Shown here: positions 28,812-37,116 of the stretch, in pieces | How positions within the stretch are numbered: the first letter of the stretch is position 1 | How the letters are laid out: each line of letters starts with the position of its first letter | Source: Desulfomonilia bacterium | GTDB lineage: Bacteria > Desulfobacterota > Desulfomonilia > UBA1062 | NCBI GenBank assembly: GCA_036567785.1 | Contig: DATCTV010000004.1 | Coordinates: 1 to 64,000 of the forward strand | Length of the DNA: 64,000 nucleotides | Direction of reading: 5' to 3' | Translations under genes and position numbers: made by a program | The notes under the pieces: generated by a model | The model's input: only the letters and a program-made list of their open reading frames with translations | The model's database searches: none | What the model was told of the DNA's origin: nothing

Positions 28812-29581
28812 GTTTCGTCCTCCTCCATAAGATTCTGGCTTATCACTACGGCCACGAATGTGACCAGAAGCAGTATTGTCGAAAGTGCGTTGATCAGCGG
28901 CGGAGACCCGTGTTTTATCATGCTGTAAATCCGTAGAGGCAGAGTTGTCGAACCTGGACCCGCTACAAAGAATGTTATTACGAAATCATCAATCGAAAGC
29001 GTAAAGGCAAGGAGAGCGCCTGATACTATGCCGGGTGACAGAAGCGGTATAAGTATTCTCCATGCCACCGCAGGCCAGCTTGCCCCGAGGTCCTGCGCCG
29101 CCTCTACTACTGCATAATCAAAATTCTGCAGCCTCCCGAGAACCACCATGGCAACAAAACTTATGCAGAAAGTCACATGTGATATCATTATGGTAAAAAG
29201 TCCCAGTTGCATTCCGATAGCAACAAAGAACAGCAGGAGGCCAATGCCCATGAGTATTTCCGGAATAACGAGCGGCGTATATATGAGCATATAATGTGCT
29301 TTCTGAAGGCCAGTCTGAAAACGGTGCAGGGCCAGCGCAGCAGTAGTGCCAATAATTACCGACAGCACGGTTGCACCGAATGCTATAAAAAGAGTGTTTC
29401 TTACGGCGGCCCATATTTCGCGGTGATGAAACAGTTTATGATACCAGATGAGCGAAAAGCCTTCCCATGAACTGCCGAATTTGGCTGCATTGAAGGAATT
29501 AACCACGAGCACGATAACGGGCAGATAAAAGAAGACAAGCAATGATATAGTAATAATAAGGGGAAGCCTGCTTTTCTTCAT
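28808..29581 (-). CDS. potC: Spermidine/putrescine ABC transporter permease PotC
   Basis: A 257-residue inner-membrane permease with about six helices (the first at 8-28). The cytoplasmic EAA loop reads E-A-A-Q-D-L-G-A-S-W-P-A-V-A-W-R-I-L-I-P, the contact site for the ATPase. SIDDFVITFFVAGPGSTTLP is a PotC-type segment. The start codon overlaps the potB stop (ATGA) and the stop overlaps the potD start, showing tight coupling. Confidence 0.9.
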   Translation of the reverse strand: MKKSRLPLIITISLLVFFYLPVIVLVVNSFNAAKFGSSWEGFSLIWYHKLFHHREIWAAVRNTLFIAFGATVLSVIIGTTAALALHRFQTGLQKAHYMLIYTPLVIPEILMGIGLLLFFVAIGMQLGLFTIMISHVTFCISFVAMVVLGRLQNFDYAVVEAAQDLGASWPAVAWRILIPLLSPGIVSGALLAFTLSIDDFVITFFVAGPGSTTLPLRIYSMIKHGSPPLINALSTILLLVTFVAVVISQNLMEEDET

Positions 29582-30471
29582 GCCTCCTCCTCAAATATCG
29601 GGGCTGCCTTCTTGCGATTCTGCATAATCAGCACGATTATCATGGGCACAAGCACCGCCAGGGTCAGGAATGCAGACAGTCCGCTGGCATGCGGCAAATT
29701 GCGGTCGGTGAAGACTCTCTGGGCAATTTTGTTTCCGATCATTTCCCCGCTGGTTCCGCCGACTATATCGGGAATTATGTAAGAACCCAGAGCAGGAATG
29801 AAAACCATCAGAATCGCGGTAACAATCCCGCGCCATATCCCGGGGATAAAAACCTTCATAAAGCTCTGGAACCTGTGCGCTCCAAGGTCCTGCGCAGCCT
29901 CGACCAGCCGGAAATCGAATTTTGCAGCAGCGGCATAAATAGGAAGTATCGCAAAAGGCAGGAAGTTGTTGACCATCACGAGCAGTACCGCCCCGGCATT
30001 ATACAATAATGACGTATCAGGCCCGATGACATGAAGAAAGACCAGAGATTTCTTGATTATTCCGTCGGGATGCAGCAGCACCTTCCATGCAAATATCCTT
30101 ACGAGAAAGCTTGTCCAGAATGGCAGCACGACCAGCAGCAGGAATATCTGCCTCCATTTTCCCTTTAGTCTTGCTATGCAGTATCCGGCTGGTACAGCAA
30201 GGAGAATACATAGAATTGTTGTTATTAAGCTTAAATAAATGGTGCGCCATATAATTATGGGATAACTTGGCTGAGCAAGGTCTTTCAGCGTATTCAAGGT
30301 CCATCCGGAGGCAAAACCGCCATACATGTCCGGCGGTTTGAAGGCGATTGCAAAAATCATGACTGTGGGCAGCAGAAAAAGTACGAACAGCCACACCAGA
30401 GAAGGCAGCGTCAGCAGCCACTCATTTGTTTTTTTTGAGTTAACCTTCGCCACCGTTTGTCTCCCCGACAT
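29578..30471 (-). CDS. potB: Spermidine/putrescine ABC transporter permease PotB
   Basis: The 297-residue permease has about six membrane helices and the EAA loop E-A-A-Q-D-L-G-A-H-R-F-Q-S-F-M-K-V-F-I-P. It pairs with PotC to form the channel. The annotated ATG overlaps the end of potA by 32 bp; a GTG at 30453 with GGGGAG seven bases upstream is an alternative start that would shorten the overlap and drop six residues. Confidence 0.9.
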   Translation of the reverse strand: MSGRQTVAKVNSKKTNEWLLTLPSLVWLFVLFLLPTVMIFAIAFKPPDMYGGFASGWTLNTLKDLAQPSYPIIIWRTIYLSLITTILCILLAVPAGYCIARLKGKWRQIFLLLVVLPFWTSFLVRIFAWKVLLHPDGIIKKSLVFLHVIGPDTSLLYNAGAVLLVMVNNFLPFAILPIYAAAAKFDFRLVEAAQDLGAHRFQSFMKVFIPGIWRGIVTAILMVFIPALGSYIIPDIVGGTSGEMIGNKIAQRVFTDRNLPHASGLSAFLTLAVLVPMIIVLIMQNRKKAAPIFEEEA

Positions 30472-31612
30472 AAGTGGGAGGAACTCCCATCAGTTCCTCG
30501 TCCGATTCGCTGTATCGTTCCAGCATGAAACCGTCATCAGCATGCCAGGATATCCATACGTCCTCGTTCCAGCGGATTGGCTTCTCGTCGAGGAGAAATC
30601 GGCTGTGTTGCTGTATTATCGCAAGGCGGTATTCACCGGTGCTTACCCAGAACCTCGTCATGGCACCCTGATATATGACATCTTCAACATGCACCTTGAC
30701 TGTGTTGTGCAGCGGGTCATCGGAAGGCTTGTCGCGTGATATGCGGATTTTCTCTGGCCTGACGCTCAGATAGACAAGGTCGCCCTTCTTCCTCTGCTTG
30801 TCGTTGAAGCATACGACATCTGGGAAATCACCTATGTCGATCCTCAGATAATCGCTGCTGATTACATCCTTGACCTGACCCTCAAAGAAATTCGTGTCTC
30901 CTATGAATGCCGCCACGAAACTAGAGCTCGGCGCTTCGTAAATTTCCATGGGCGCACCGGTCTGTTCGATAATGCCCTTGTCCATCACCGCAATTCTGTC
31001 GGAGAGGCTCATCGCTTCACCCTGGTCATGCGTGACGTAGACAAAAGTAATACCGACCTCGTCATGAATAAGGTCAAGCTCTATGAGCATGCGCTGCCTT
31101 AATTTGAGGTCAAGCGCCGCAAGCGGTTCATCGAGGAGAAGAACTTCAGGCTTCTTGATAAGCGCCCTTGCAATGGCAACCCTTTGCTTCTGCCCCCCGC
31201 TTATCTGGTCCGGATACTTCCATGCCTGATCCTCCATCTGGATGAGTTTCAGCATGCTCCCCACTTCGGCTTCGATCTCCCTTTTGGGTCGTTTTTCGAT
31301 TTTGAGGCCGAAAGCGATATTGTCCCATACTGTGAGGTGAGGAAAGAGCGCATAGTTCTGGAAGATGGTATTTACCTTTCGTCTGTTCGGTGGAAGGTCG
31401 GTGATGTCTTCTCCATTGAGATAGATTCTTCCGGTATCGGGCTTTTCAAATCCGGCAACCATTCTGAGAAGGGTGGTTTTTCCACAGCCTGATGGACCGA
31501 GAAGCGAGAAGAATTCACCTTTTTTTATCGAGAGCGAGGTGTTCACAACAGCACGAACATTTCCAAAGCTCTTGGAGATATTCTCGAATTCAAGAAATGC
31601 GCGCTGTGTCAT
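30440..31612 (-). CDS. potA: Spermidine/putrescine ABC transporter ATP-binding protein PotA
   Basis: The 390-residue ATPase powers polyamine import. It has Walker A GPSGCGKTTL near residue 39, the Q-loop F-Q-N-Y-A-L-F-P-H, the ABC signature ISGGQKQRVAIARALIKKPE, Walker B LLLDEPLAALD and the switch histidine YVTHDQGEAMSLSDRIAVMD. The C-terminal TOBE-like regulatory domain contains V-Y-L-S-V-R-P-E-K-I-R-I. It is the first pot gene; a C8/G9 hairpin lies about 60-90 bp upstream, between it and the GTPase gene. Confidence 0.92.
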   Translation of the reverse strand: MTQRAFLEFENISKSFGNVRAVVNTSLSIKKGEFFSLLGPSGCGKTTLLRMVAGFEKPDTGRIYLNGEDITDLPPNRRKVNTIFQNYALFPHLTVWDNIAFGLKIEKRPKREIEAEVGSMLKLIQMEDQAWKYPDQISGGQKQRVAIARALIKKPEVLLLDEPLAALDLKLRQRMLIELDLIHDEVGITFVYVTHDQGEAMSLSDRIAVMDKGIIEQTGAPMEIYEAPSSSFVAAFIGDTNFFEGQVKDVISSDYLRIDIGDFPDVVCFNDKQRKKGDLVYLSVRPEKIRISRDKPSDDPLHNTVKVHVEDVIYQGAMTRFWVSTGEYRLAIIQQHSRFLLDEKPIRWNEDVWISWHADDGFMLERYSESDEELMGVPPTYVGETNGGEG

Positions 31613-31669
31613 CTCTCTTTATCAGGGCCTCCGTGATAAATAATTTGGTAGCCGTCATATAGGATAAGA

Positions 31670-31700
31670 CCCCCCCCATGTCAAACAAAAAGGGGGGGGG
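31670..31700. repeat. C8 / G9 homopolymer inverted repeat ahead of potA
   Basis: Eight C (31670-31677) and nine G (31692-31700) are separated by ATGTCAAACAAAAA, so they can pair as a very GC-rich hairpin. The sequence TCAAACAAAA also occurs on both sides of the G-run. It lies in the 136-bp gap between the GTPase stop and the potA start and could act as an attenuator, a terminator without a U-tract, or a slippage-prone tract. Confidence 0.6.
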
Positions 31701-31748
31701 ATATCAAACAAAATATTCTAATATGAATTTTACGGTTTTCGTTTTAGC

Positions 31749-32735
31749 TCATATATGGAGTTCTACAACATCTCCATCCTTGAGGACATGATCACGCTGT
31801 ATCATCTGCCCGCTGTGAGCGGATTTTCCCCACACCCTTGCAAACTTGAGTTTTGTCAGGAAATCCTTGTGAATCCTGCCGGCAAGTTCTTCAAGCGTGC
31901 TGTCCTTTGGCAGGACAAAAGGTTCATTCAAATCCGGTTCCCTGCCCGGATATTTCGAATAGACCCTCATAATATCCAAGAGGTCAAATACCGTTTTTAA
32001 AAAGGTGTCGAGATTTATGCTGTTCAATATTGAAACAGGGATTGCAGGGACCTTCAAATCGACAAGCTCGGTGAACGTATTGAAATCATCCATCTGTGAA
32101 GGCGCATCGGTTTTATTGACAAGAATAATCATCTTTTTAAAGGTCACAGGCCTTTTCATCCCCTCTTCCAGAACAGCCCCTTCCGGGAATATCCTGTTCG
32201 CCGCCAGTTCGGATAAAATATACTCATACTGGCCTATCAGGTCGGATGTTGTGTCAAGAAGGATCACAACAATATCCGAACGGCGGATCATATCGATCAT
32301 CTGAGGATCGACATATTCTTCGGTCAGAGGCGGCGTATCGATGAGCTGGAACTGCACGTTTTCAAACAACGCCATGCCAGGAATCGGCTTATGCGTTGAG
32401 TGCGGGAAAGGCGAAATCTCAGGACTTGCATTAGTAAGTGCGGCAACAAGAGAAGATTTACCGGTGTTCGGCGGGCCGATAATCACAATCTGTGCGGCGC
32501 CTTCCGTGTCTATTAAATACATGCTTTTTTGTTTTACCGCGCCTTTCTTTTTCTGGGATTCTTCCTTCAGTTTCGAGATGCGGTGTTTGAGGTCAGCCTG
32601 CATCTTGTCAGTTCCCTTATGCTTTGGAATTACTGCAAGCATTTCCTGCAGCGCTTTAATCTTTTCCTCGTTTGTCCTGGCTTCCTTGAAACGCTTTTCA
32701 GCCTCATAATAATCCGGTGAAAGATTTGCAGGCAT
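31749..32735 (-). CDS. DRG/Obg-like GTPase with C-terminal TGS domain
   Basis: The 328-residue protein has an N-terminal helical region (about 1-75, basic and coiled-coil-like) and a G domain with G1 IIGPPNTGKSSLVAALT near residue 85, G3 IDTPPL near 130 and G4 N-K-T-D near 205. A C-terminal TGS domain follows (about 270-328, ending W-G-K-S-A-H-S-G-Q then L-K-D-G-D-V-V-E-L). The order helix-G-TGS resembles the DRG GTPases of archaea and eukaryotes more than bacterial Obg or YchF; that likeness is from memory. TGS domains often bind RNA or ribosomes. GGGAAGG precedes ATG. It is followed on the same strand by the pot operon. Confidence 0.75.
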   Translation of the reverse strand: MPANLSPDYYEAEKRFKEARTNEEKIKALQEMLAVIPKHKGTDKMQADLKHRISKLKEESQKKKGAVKQKSMYLIDTEGAAQIVIIGPPNTGKSSLVAALTNASPEISPFPHSTHKPIPGMALFENVQFQLIDTPPLTEEYVDPQMIDMIRRSDIVVILLDTTSDLIGQYEYILSELAANRIFPEGAVLEEGMKRPVTFKKMIILVNKTDAPSQMDDFNTFTELVDLKVPAIPVSILNSINLDTFLKTVFDLLDIMRVYSKYPGREPDLNEPFVLPKDSTLEELAGRIHKDFLTKLKFARVWGKSAHSGQMIQRDHVLKDGDVVELHI

Positions 32736-32841
32736 TTTTCCTTCCCAACAAGTTATCTTTTAATATAAATATAATCATATCAGTACCTGCTGCAAGATTA
32801 TTAAAGGGTCTTAAACTAGTCGTCAGTGAGGTTATTTTGAT

Positions 32842-33063
32842 ATGATGAAGATTGACTGGCAATATCTGAGTATTTCAATGGTAGTTTCGATAATAATATC
32901 CGCCATGATTGCATTCGTCATCAGGAAAGTCCAGCCCGACCTCAATATCTCGGCAGGTACTTGGGTCTTTATCTTCATTGGGGTTTTTGCCGCCAACCTG
33001 ATTATAGAAGCAGGCAGACAAAGGCTTCATAAGGATAATGAAGATAATGGAAAAACACCTTGA
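32842..33063 (+). CDS. Small membrane protein, unknown function
   Basis: A 73-residue product with two predicted membrane helices, one near residues 9-28 and one near 40-57, and a charged C-terminal tail (R-Q-R-L-H-K-D-N-E-D-N). GAGG lies ten bases ahead of the ATG. I do not recognise a family. It stands alone between the GTPase (divergent) and the tRNA genes. Confidence 0.5.
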   Translation: MMKIDWQYLSISMVVSIIISAMIAFVIRKVQPDLNISAGTWVFIFIGVFAANLIIEAGRQRLHKDNEDNGKTP

Positions 33064-33088
33064 CAAGAAAAAGACCAATCGTTAGAAG
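33060..33088 (+). promoter_or_regulatory. Possible sigma-70 promoter of the tRNA pair
   Basis: TTGACA (33060-33065), 17 bases, then TAGAAG (33083-33088), four of six matches to the -10 consensus, ending ten bases before tRNA-Gln. Confidence 0.45.
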
Positions 33089-33098
33089 AAATTGTCGC

Positions 33099-33172
33099 TG
33101 GGGGATCGTCCAACGGCAGGACTACGGACTCTGACTCCGTCTATCTTGGTTCAAATCCAGGTCCCCCAGCCA
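33099..33172 (+). tRNA. tRNA-Gln (anticodon CTG)
   Basis: The acceptor TGGGGGA pairs with TCCCCCA (33162-33168), followed by G and an encoded CCA. The anticodon arm ACGGA-CTCTGAC-TCCGT places CTG in the anticodon, reading CAG glutamine codons. The T arm is CTTGG-TTCAAAT-CCAGG. All arms fold. Confidence 0.95.
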
Positions 33173-33181
33173 AATTTTTTT

Positions 33182-33257
33182 GGTCCCATCGTCTAGGGGT
33201 CTAGGACGCTGGCCTCTCACGCCGGTAACAGGGGTTCGAATCCCCTTGGGACCGCCA
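33182..33257 (+). tRNA. tRNA-Glu (anticodon CTC)
   Basis: The acceptor GGTCCCA pairs with TGGGACC (33247-33253), then G and an encoded CCA. The anticodon arm CTGGC-CTCTCAC-GCCGG gives CTC, reading GAG. The T arm AGGGG-TTCGAAT-CCCCT is perfect. It lies nine bases after tRNA-Gln, so the two are probably co-transcribed. Confidence 0.95.
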
Positions 33258-33266
33258 AAGCATTTC

Positions 33267-33296
33267 AAAGGGTTAGATCATCAGGTCTGGCCCTTT
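33267..33296 (+). terminator. Terminator after the tRNA pair
   Basis: AAAGGGTTAGA and TCTGGCCCTTT pair over 11 positions (two G-T wobbles) around an eight-base loop, followed by CTTATTTTC. The rest of the gap to 33526 shows no gene. Confidence 0.65.
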
Positions 33297-33526
33297 CTTA
33301 TTTTCAAGGCTTCGCCCCCAACCATATCCCCGACAGCGGAATTGTTACTATGGAATACGGAACTTTATATGCTTATGAAATTATGTTATTCAAAGCATGT
33401 CTGATAGGTTCTCAGCCACTTAAAGGGGGACATTAAGATGTTGATTATAATACGATTGATGAAGCGAATTAATCATAATTTCATCAGCGTCTCCAAACTA
33501 CAAACTACTTCTACTTGGAGTGAGAA

Positions 33527-34156
33527 ATGTTGAAATGCAGAATGAATAATTTGCTGATTTGCATATTATTTCTGGCGATGATGTTCATCCCTACCGCCTG
33601 CAGCAGCAGGGACAAAAACACTGACCCGCCAGGGCCAACTGCAACGGTGATCGACGACGAGACAGGCAACCCAATCGAAGGTGCTGTGGCAATAGCGATA
33701 TGGAGAGGAACGCAAAAGAACTGCACAATTGTGGGCCCTCTTGATGGCTCATGCTGGGGATTCAGGAGGGCTGAAGAAACAGCTTCGGACAAGGAAGGCA
33801 AAATAAACATTCCCGACTTCTGGAAAACAACAATAGATCCCGGGAAAAGAGGCAGTGCGACATCTCCCCGTCTTACAGTCTATAAATTCGGCTATGTCTG
33901 CTGGGACCAGAAGATGATATTTCATCCGTCCAGCAGTTGGGAAGACCGCAAGGATTTCAACAGAGACAACCGGATCGTGAGGCTGAAGAAATGGCCTGAG
34001 GATATGTCGTTTCATAATCATTTAAGTTTTATTGGTAATTGCACAATGGGAGATTATTCAGGAGCTATAACGCCATTGTTTATGAAAGCATTCGAGGATG
34101 AAGGTCCATATTTTTCAAAAGAAATTGATTATAAACATTCACCGAAGAAGAACTAG
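33527..34156 (+). CDS. Lipoprotein of unknown function
   Basis: The 209-residue protein has a lipoprotein signal ending I-P-T-A-C-S-S near residue 25. The mature part begins with a carboxypeptidase-regulatory-like beta motif (T-A-T-V-I-D-D-E-T-G-N-P-I-E-G-A), a frequent surface-protein module. It contains several cysteines (K-N-C-T, G-S-C-W, Y-V-C-W, G-N-C-T) that could form disulfides. GGAG precedes ATG. It is followed after 11 bp by the phospholipase C-like fragment, so the two may be one exported unit. No enzyme motif is seen. Confidence 0.65.
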   Translation: MLKCRMNNLLICILFLAMMFIPTACSSRDKNTDPPGPTATVIDDETGNPIEGAVAIAIWRGTQKNCTIVGPLDGSCWGFRRAEETASDKEGKINIPDFWKTTIDPGKRGSATSPRLTVYKFGYVCWDQKMIFHPSSSWEDRKDFNRDNRIVRLKKWPEDMSFHNHLSFIGNCTMGDYSGAITPLFMKAFEDEGPYFSKEIDYKHSPKKN

Positions 34157-34167
34157 GAGAAACTACT

Positions 34168-34788
34168 ATGAAATTGAAATGCTATTTTATTATCCTATTT
34201 ATAATTATTTTTTTCCCTCTAACAGTACATTCTTATAATGATAAGAAAACTCATAGATATATAACTGATGTCTCAATTCAAAGCTCTGATGTATATGACT
34301 ACTTTAAAAATATACTTGGTTTTCAGAAAGGTTATAGAGATTCAGTAAATGGTAGTTTAATAACCAAGCTAATTCAAGACGGGGCCGAGCACGAAGACTT
34401 TGCAAACAGGGCATACAACCATTTCTACAACCCTTTACAAGAAGAAGGCCTTGATGATTTTCCATTTCCACATTTCAGATTATATGACCCCCAAACAAGG
34501 CTGGTTTGTGGTACTGAATATTTTTTCACGGGTATACCTACACTAAAATGGGCAATGGGAACTGGATGCAGACAATGCTGCAACAGCTCGAACAAGAGTG
34601 AAGATGACAACTGTAATGATTACTCATGGCAAAGAGCAATGGAGTCATATTATCAGGCCTTGACTGCAACCAGTGATAGGAAAAGAAACGATCTGTTCTC
34701 AGCCTTTTTTGAAAAACTGGGGCGGGTTGAGAAGACTCGAAGACTCGGGGACGCTGATGATAATATGAAATTAACTAGTTACTCTTAA
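34168..34788 (+). pseudogene. Zinc-dependent phospholipase C-like secreted protein, C-terminally truncated
   Basis: The 206-residue frame starts with a Sec signal (to about residue 22, V-H-S-Y). It then follows the pattern of the zinc phospholipase C / S1-P1-like fold: D-K-K-T-H-R-Y-I-T near the mature start, IQDGAEHEDFANRAYNHFYN, and SWQRAMESYYQALTAT. In relatives I remember, the next segment reads L-G-x-V-x-H-L followed by a metal-site D-x-x-x-P-x-H and a long extension. Here it breaks off after KLGRVEKTRRLG and stops. Several metal ligands are therefore missing and the gene is probably a remnant. AT content is higher than in the neighbours. Confidence 0.5.
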
Positions 34789-34853
34789 TATCATCAATGT
34801 CCCAAAACCGTTCCTCAAATCAACCTCATCAATTGATTATTTACATCTTGTCA

Positions 34854-36500
34854 TCAAATGCTTACCGTGCTGTATGTCCTGTATCCCCCGCTTAAATTGT
34901 AGACCTTTTCGTATCCCTTCTGCATGAGAATCCTGCAGGCAATATATGCCCTCAGTCCGATCCCGCAGTATATAATAATCGTCTTGTCTTTAGGCAATTC
35001 ATCAAGGCGTGCCCTCAACTCGTCCAGGGGTATGTTCACAGCGTCATCGACCGAATCCGCCGCGAACTCGACGGGCGTTCTTACATCCAGTATCAGGACA
35101 TCCTCTTTTCCTTCAGGGATTTCGTTCCAGTGTACTATTTTCACCTTGCCGCTCAGGATGTTTTCGGCAACCATCCCGGCAATATTCACAGGGTCTTTAG
35201 CAGATGAAAACGGTGGCGCGTAAGCATGCTCTATGACCGACAGATCATATATCGTCCCATTCTTCTTTATGACGGACGCTATGAGGTCAATCCTTTTATC
35301 GACCCCTTCCATTCCTATGACCTGCGCGCCATATACGCGTCCGTCATCCGGAGAAAATATCAGTTTGATCGCAAGCATGTACGCACCCGGATAGTAACTT
35401 GCGTGCGAAAAGCCGTGCGTGATCGAAGAGATGTACCTGATGTTTGATGCCTTGAGCAGGCGCTCCGACACGCCGGTGCAGGCGCAGTTGAGGCCGAATA
35501 CCCTGACTATGGCCGTTCCTATCGATCCCTCGTATCTGCTGACGTCTCCAAGCGCTATATTATCCGCAACTATCCTTGCCTCCTTGTTTGCAGGCCCGGC
35601 CAGAGGAATGGCCATGCGCTTGCCCAGAATCGGATGGATCATCTCAACGGCATCACCCAGCGCATATATGTCGGGGTCGGACGTGCGCATGTATTCATCC
35701 ACGATTATTCCTCCACCCTGCCCAATTTCAAGACCCGCCTCCCTTGCAAGGGACGAGTCAGGCCTTACACCTATCGAAAGAATGATCATATCCGCTTTCA
35801 GAATTCTGCCGCTTTTGAGGTTAACGGAAAGGCCGTTTTCATTCCTTGTAACTGAAACAACAGTCTCGCTTAATATGAGATTCACACCCTTCTGCATCAT
35901 GTGAACCTTTGCCAGAGAGGCCATGTCATAATCGAACGGCGGCAATACGTGGTCGAGCATCTCGACCACGCTTACATTGATTCCGATTTGCATGAGATTC
36001 TCCGCAGCTTCCAGGCCTATGAAACCCGCACCTATGACAACTGCCTTCTTCGGTTTTCTTTCTTCGATAAAGGCCTTTATCCTGTCCGAGTCTCCGACAG
36101 AGCGGATCGTGAAAACAGCCTCATCGTCGATGCCCTTTATCTCAGGGCGGAAAGGGTATGCGCCCGGCGACAGTATGAGCTTGTCGTATTTTTCCGTATA
36201 CTGTTTCCCGCTTATGAGGTCTTTTGCTGCAACGGTCTTTGCTGCCCTGTCAATTGAGGTCACCTCGTTTCTTACCCTGACATCGAGATTGAATCTTTTC
36301 CTGAGGCCTTCGGCGCTCTGAACGAAAAGGCTCTCTCTAGCCGGTATTACGCCGCCCACATAATACGGCAGCCCGCAGTTCGCATAGGACACATAATCAT
36401 CCCTTTCGAAGATGATAATTTCAGCATTCTCGTCGAGCCTTCTGAGTCTGGCTGCAGTAGAAGCCCCCCCGGCAACTCCGCCAATGATGAGATAACGCAT
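34854..36500 (-). CDS. CoA-disulfide reductase-type flavoprotein with C-terminal rhodanese domain
   Basis: The 548-residue protein is an FAD/NAD(P)H disulfide reductase of the CoADR/Npsr class fused to a rhodanese. The FAD motif is IIGGVAGGASTAARLRR at the N-terminus; the redox cysteine lies in YANCGLPYY near residue 43. The NAD-binding motif is VVIGAGFIGLEAAENL near 150, and the second FAD motif SDPDIYALGDAVEM lies near 270. The rhodanese domain (about 455-548) has DVRTPVEFAADSV and active cysteine I-I-Y-C-G-I-G-L-R. Such proteins reduce persulfides, polysulfide or CoA disulfide. ATG 36500 has GGAG nine bases upstream; a longer frame to 36569 overlaps the previous gene. Third gene of the sigma-54 operon. 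Confidence 0.85.
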   Translation of the reverse strand: MRYLIIGGVAGGASTAARLRRLDENAEIIIFERDDYVSYANCGLPYYVGGVIPARESLFVQSAEGLRKRFNLDVRVRNEVTSIDRAAKTVAAKDLISGKQYTEKYDKLILSPGAYPFRPEIKGIDDEAVFTIRSVGDSDRIKAFIEERKPKKAVVIGAGFIGLEAAENLMQIGINVSVVEMLDHVLPPFDYDMASLAKVHMMQKGVNLILSETVVSVTRNENGLSVNLKSGRILKADMIILSIGVRPDSSLAREAGLEIGQGGGIIVDEYMRTSDPDIYALGDAVEMIHPILGKRMAIPLAGPANKEARIVADNIALGDVSRYEGSIGTAIVRVFGLNCACTGVSERLLKASNIRYISSITHGFSHASYYPGAYMLAIKLIFSPDDGRVYGAQVIGMEGVDKRIDLIASVIKKNGTIYDLSVIEHAYAPPFSSAKDPVNIAGMVAENILSGKVKIVHWNEIPEGKEDVLILDVRTPVEFAADSVDDAVNIPLDELRARLDELPKDKTIIIYCGIGLRAYIACRILMQKGYEKVYNLSGGYRTYSTVSI

Positions 36501-36522
36501 TCCTAACCGCTCCTTATTGTTT

Positions 36523-37101
36523 TTATTGTACCGTCGCGCCTCCGCAGCATCCTGCAGGCGCACCTCCACATAGTACCTGAGATTGAGTCTTTTTTGAAGC
36601 GCCCGATGAAATGATTCTGAGTGCGGCGGCGGCTGCCTTGCCCACTACGTCAGAACAGTGGCCGGACATGCCCTGTTCTATCGCCAGGGTGGCGTCATCC
36701 TGGTTTCTCAGGTTGAAGCTCCTGCCCATGAGTTTTTTCTGGATATCCGCACAGCGGCATGTCCCGTACTCGGATATGAAGTGTTCATGGAGTTCCTTTG
36801 CAAGATCGTATGATCCGATTGCGGCCAGCGGGTCCTTGAACTCAGCGTATTCTCTGCCGAAGACAAGCCCGATCACCATGGCTCCCCCGGTAAGCGCACC
36901 GCAACTTCCGTCGCTGCTGAGACCTATTCCGTCGGCCAGGCCGCTTGCAGCCTTGAATACCTCATTACTCTTAATATCCAGAACCTCAAGTAGGGCTGCC
37001 ACCGCGCTCTGGGCGCACCCGGTGCAGGTCATCTCATATTCCTTTGCAATATCCCTGATCCTTTCGATATCCGCTTCCTTTATGGTTTTCAGATTCCTCA
37101 T
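36523..37101 (-). CDS. C_GCAxxG_C_C family protein (putative redox protein)
   Basis: The 192-residue protein has the family signature C-T-G-C-A-Q-S at about residues 26-32, G-S-C-G-A-L-T-G-G near 67, and later conserved cysteines (G-T-C-R-C, G-H-C-S-D). The C-terminus ends in a short cysteine/glycine tail, C-G-G-A-P-A-G-C-C-G-G. Members of this family are suspected redox or metal-binding proteins of anaerobes, without a proven reaction. GGAGG lies seven bases upstream. It sits 15 bp behind the MBL gene and 22 bp ahead of the CoA-disulfide reductase, so the three are one operon; thiol or sulfur chemistry is the likely theme. Confidence 0.85.
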   Translation of the reverse strand: MRNLKTIKEADIERIRDIAKEYEMTCTGCAQSAVAALLEVLDIKSNEVFKAASGLADGIGLSSDGSCGALTGGAMVIGLVFGREYAEFKDPLAAIGSYDLAKELHEHFISEYGTCRCADIQKKLMGRSFNLRNQDDATLAIEQGMSGHCSDVVGKAAAAALRIISSGASKKTQSQVLCGGAPAGCCGGATVQ

Positions 37102-37116
37102 GGTCTTTCCTCCGTA

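Noticed and set aside
33180-33404. An ORF over the tRNA-Glu gene
   Set aside because: Its start lies inside the tRNA and the translation shows no family pattern; it is a reading-frame shadow of the tRNA.
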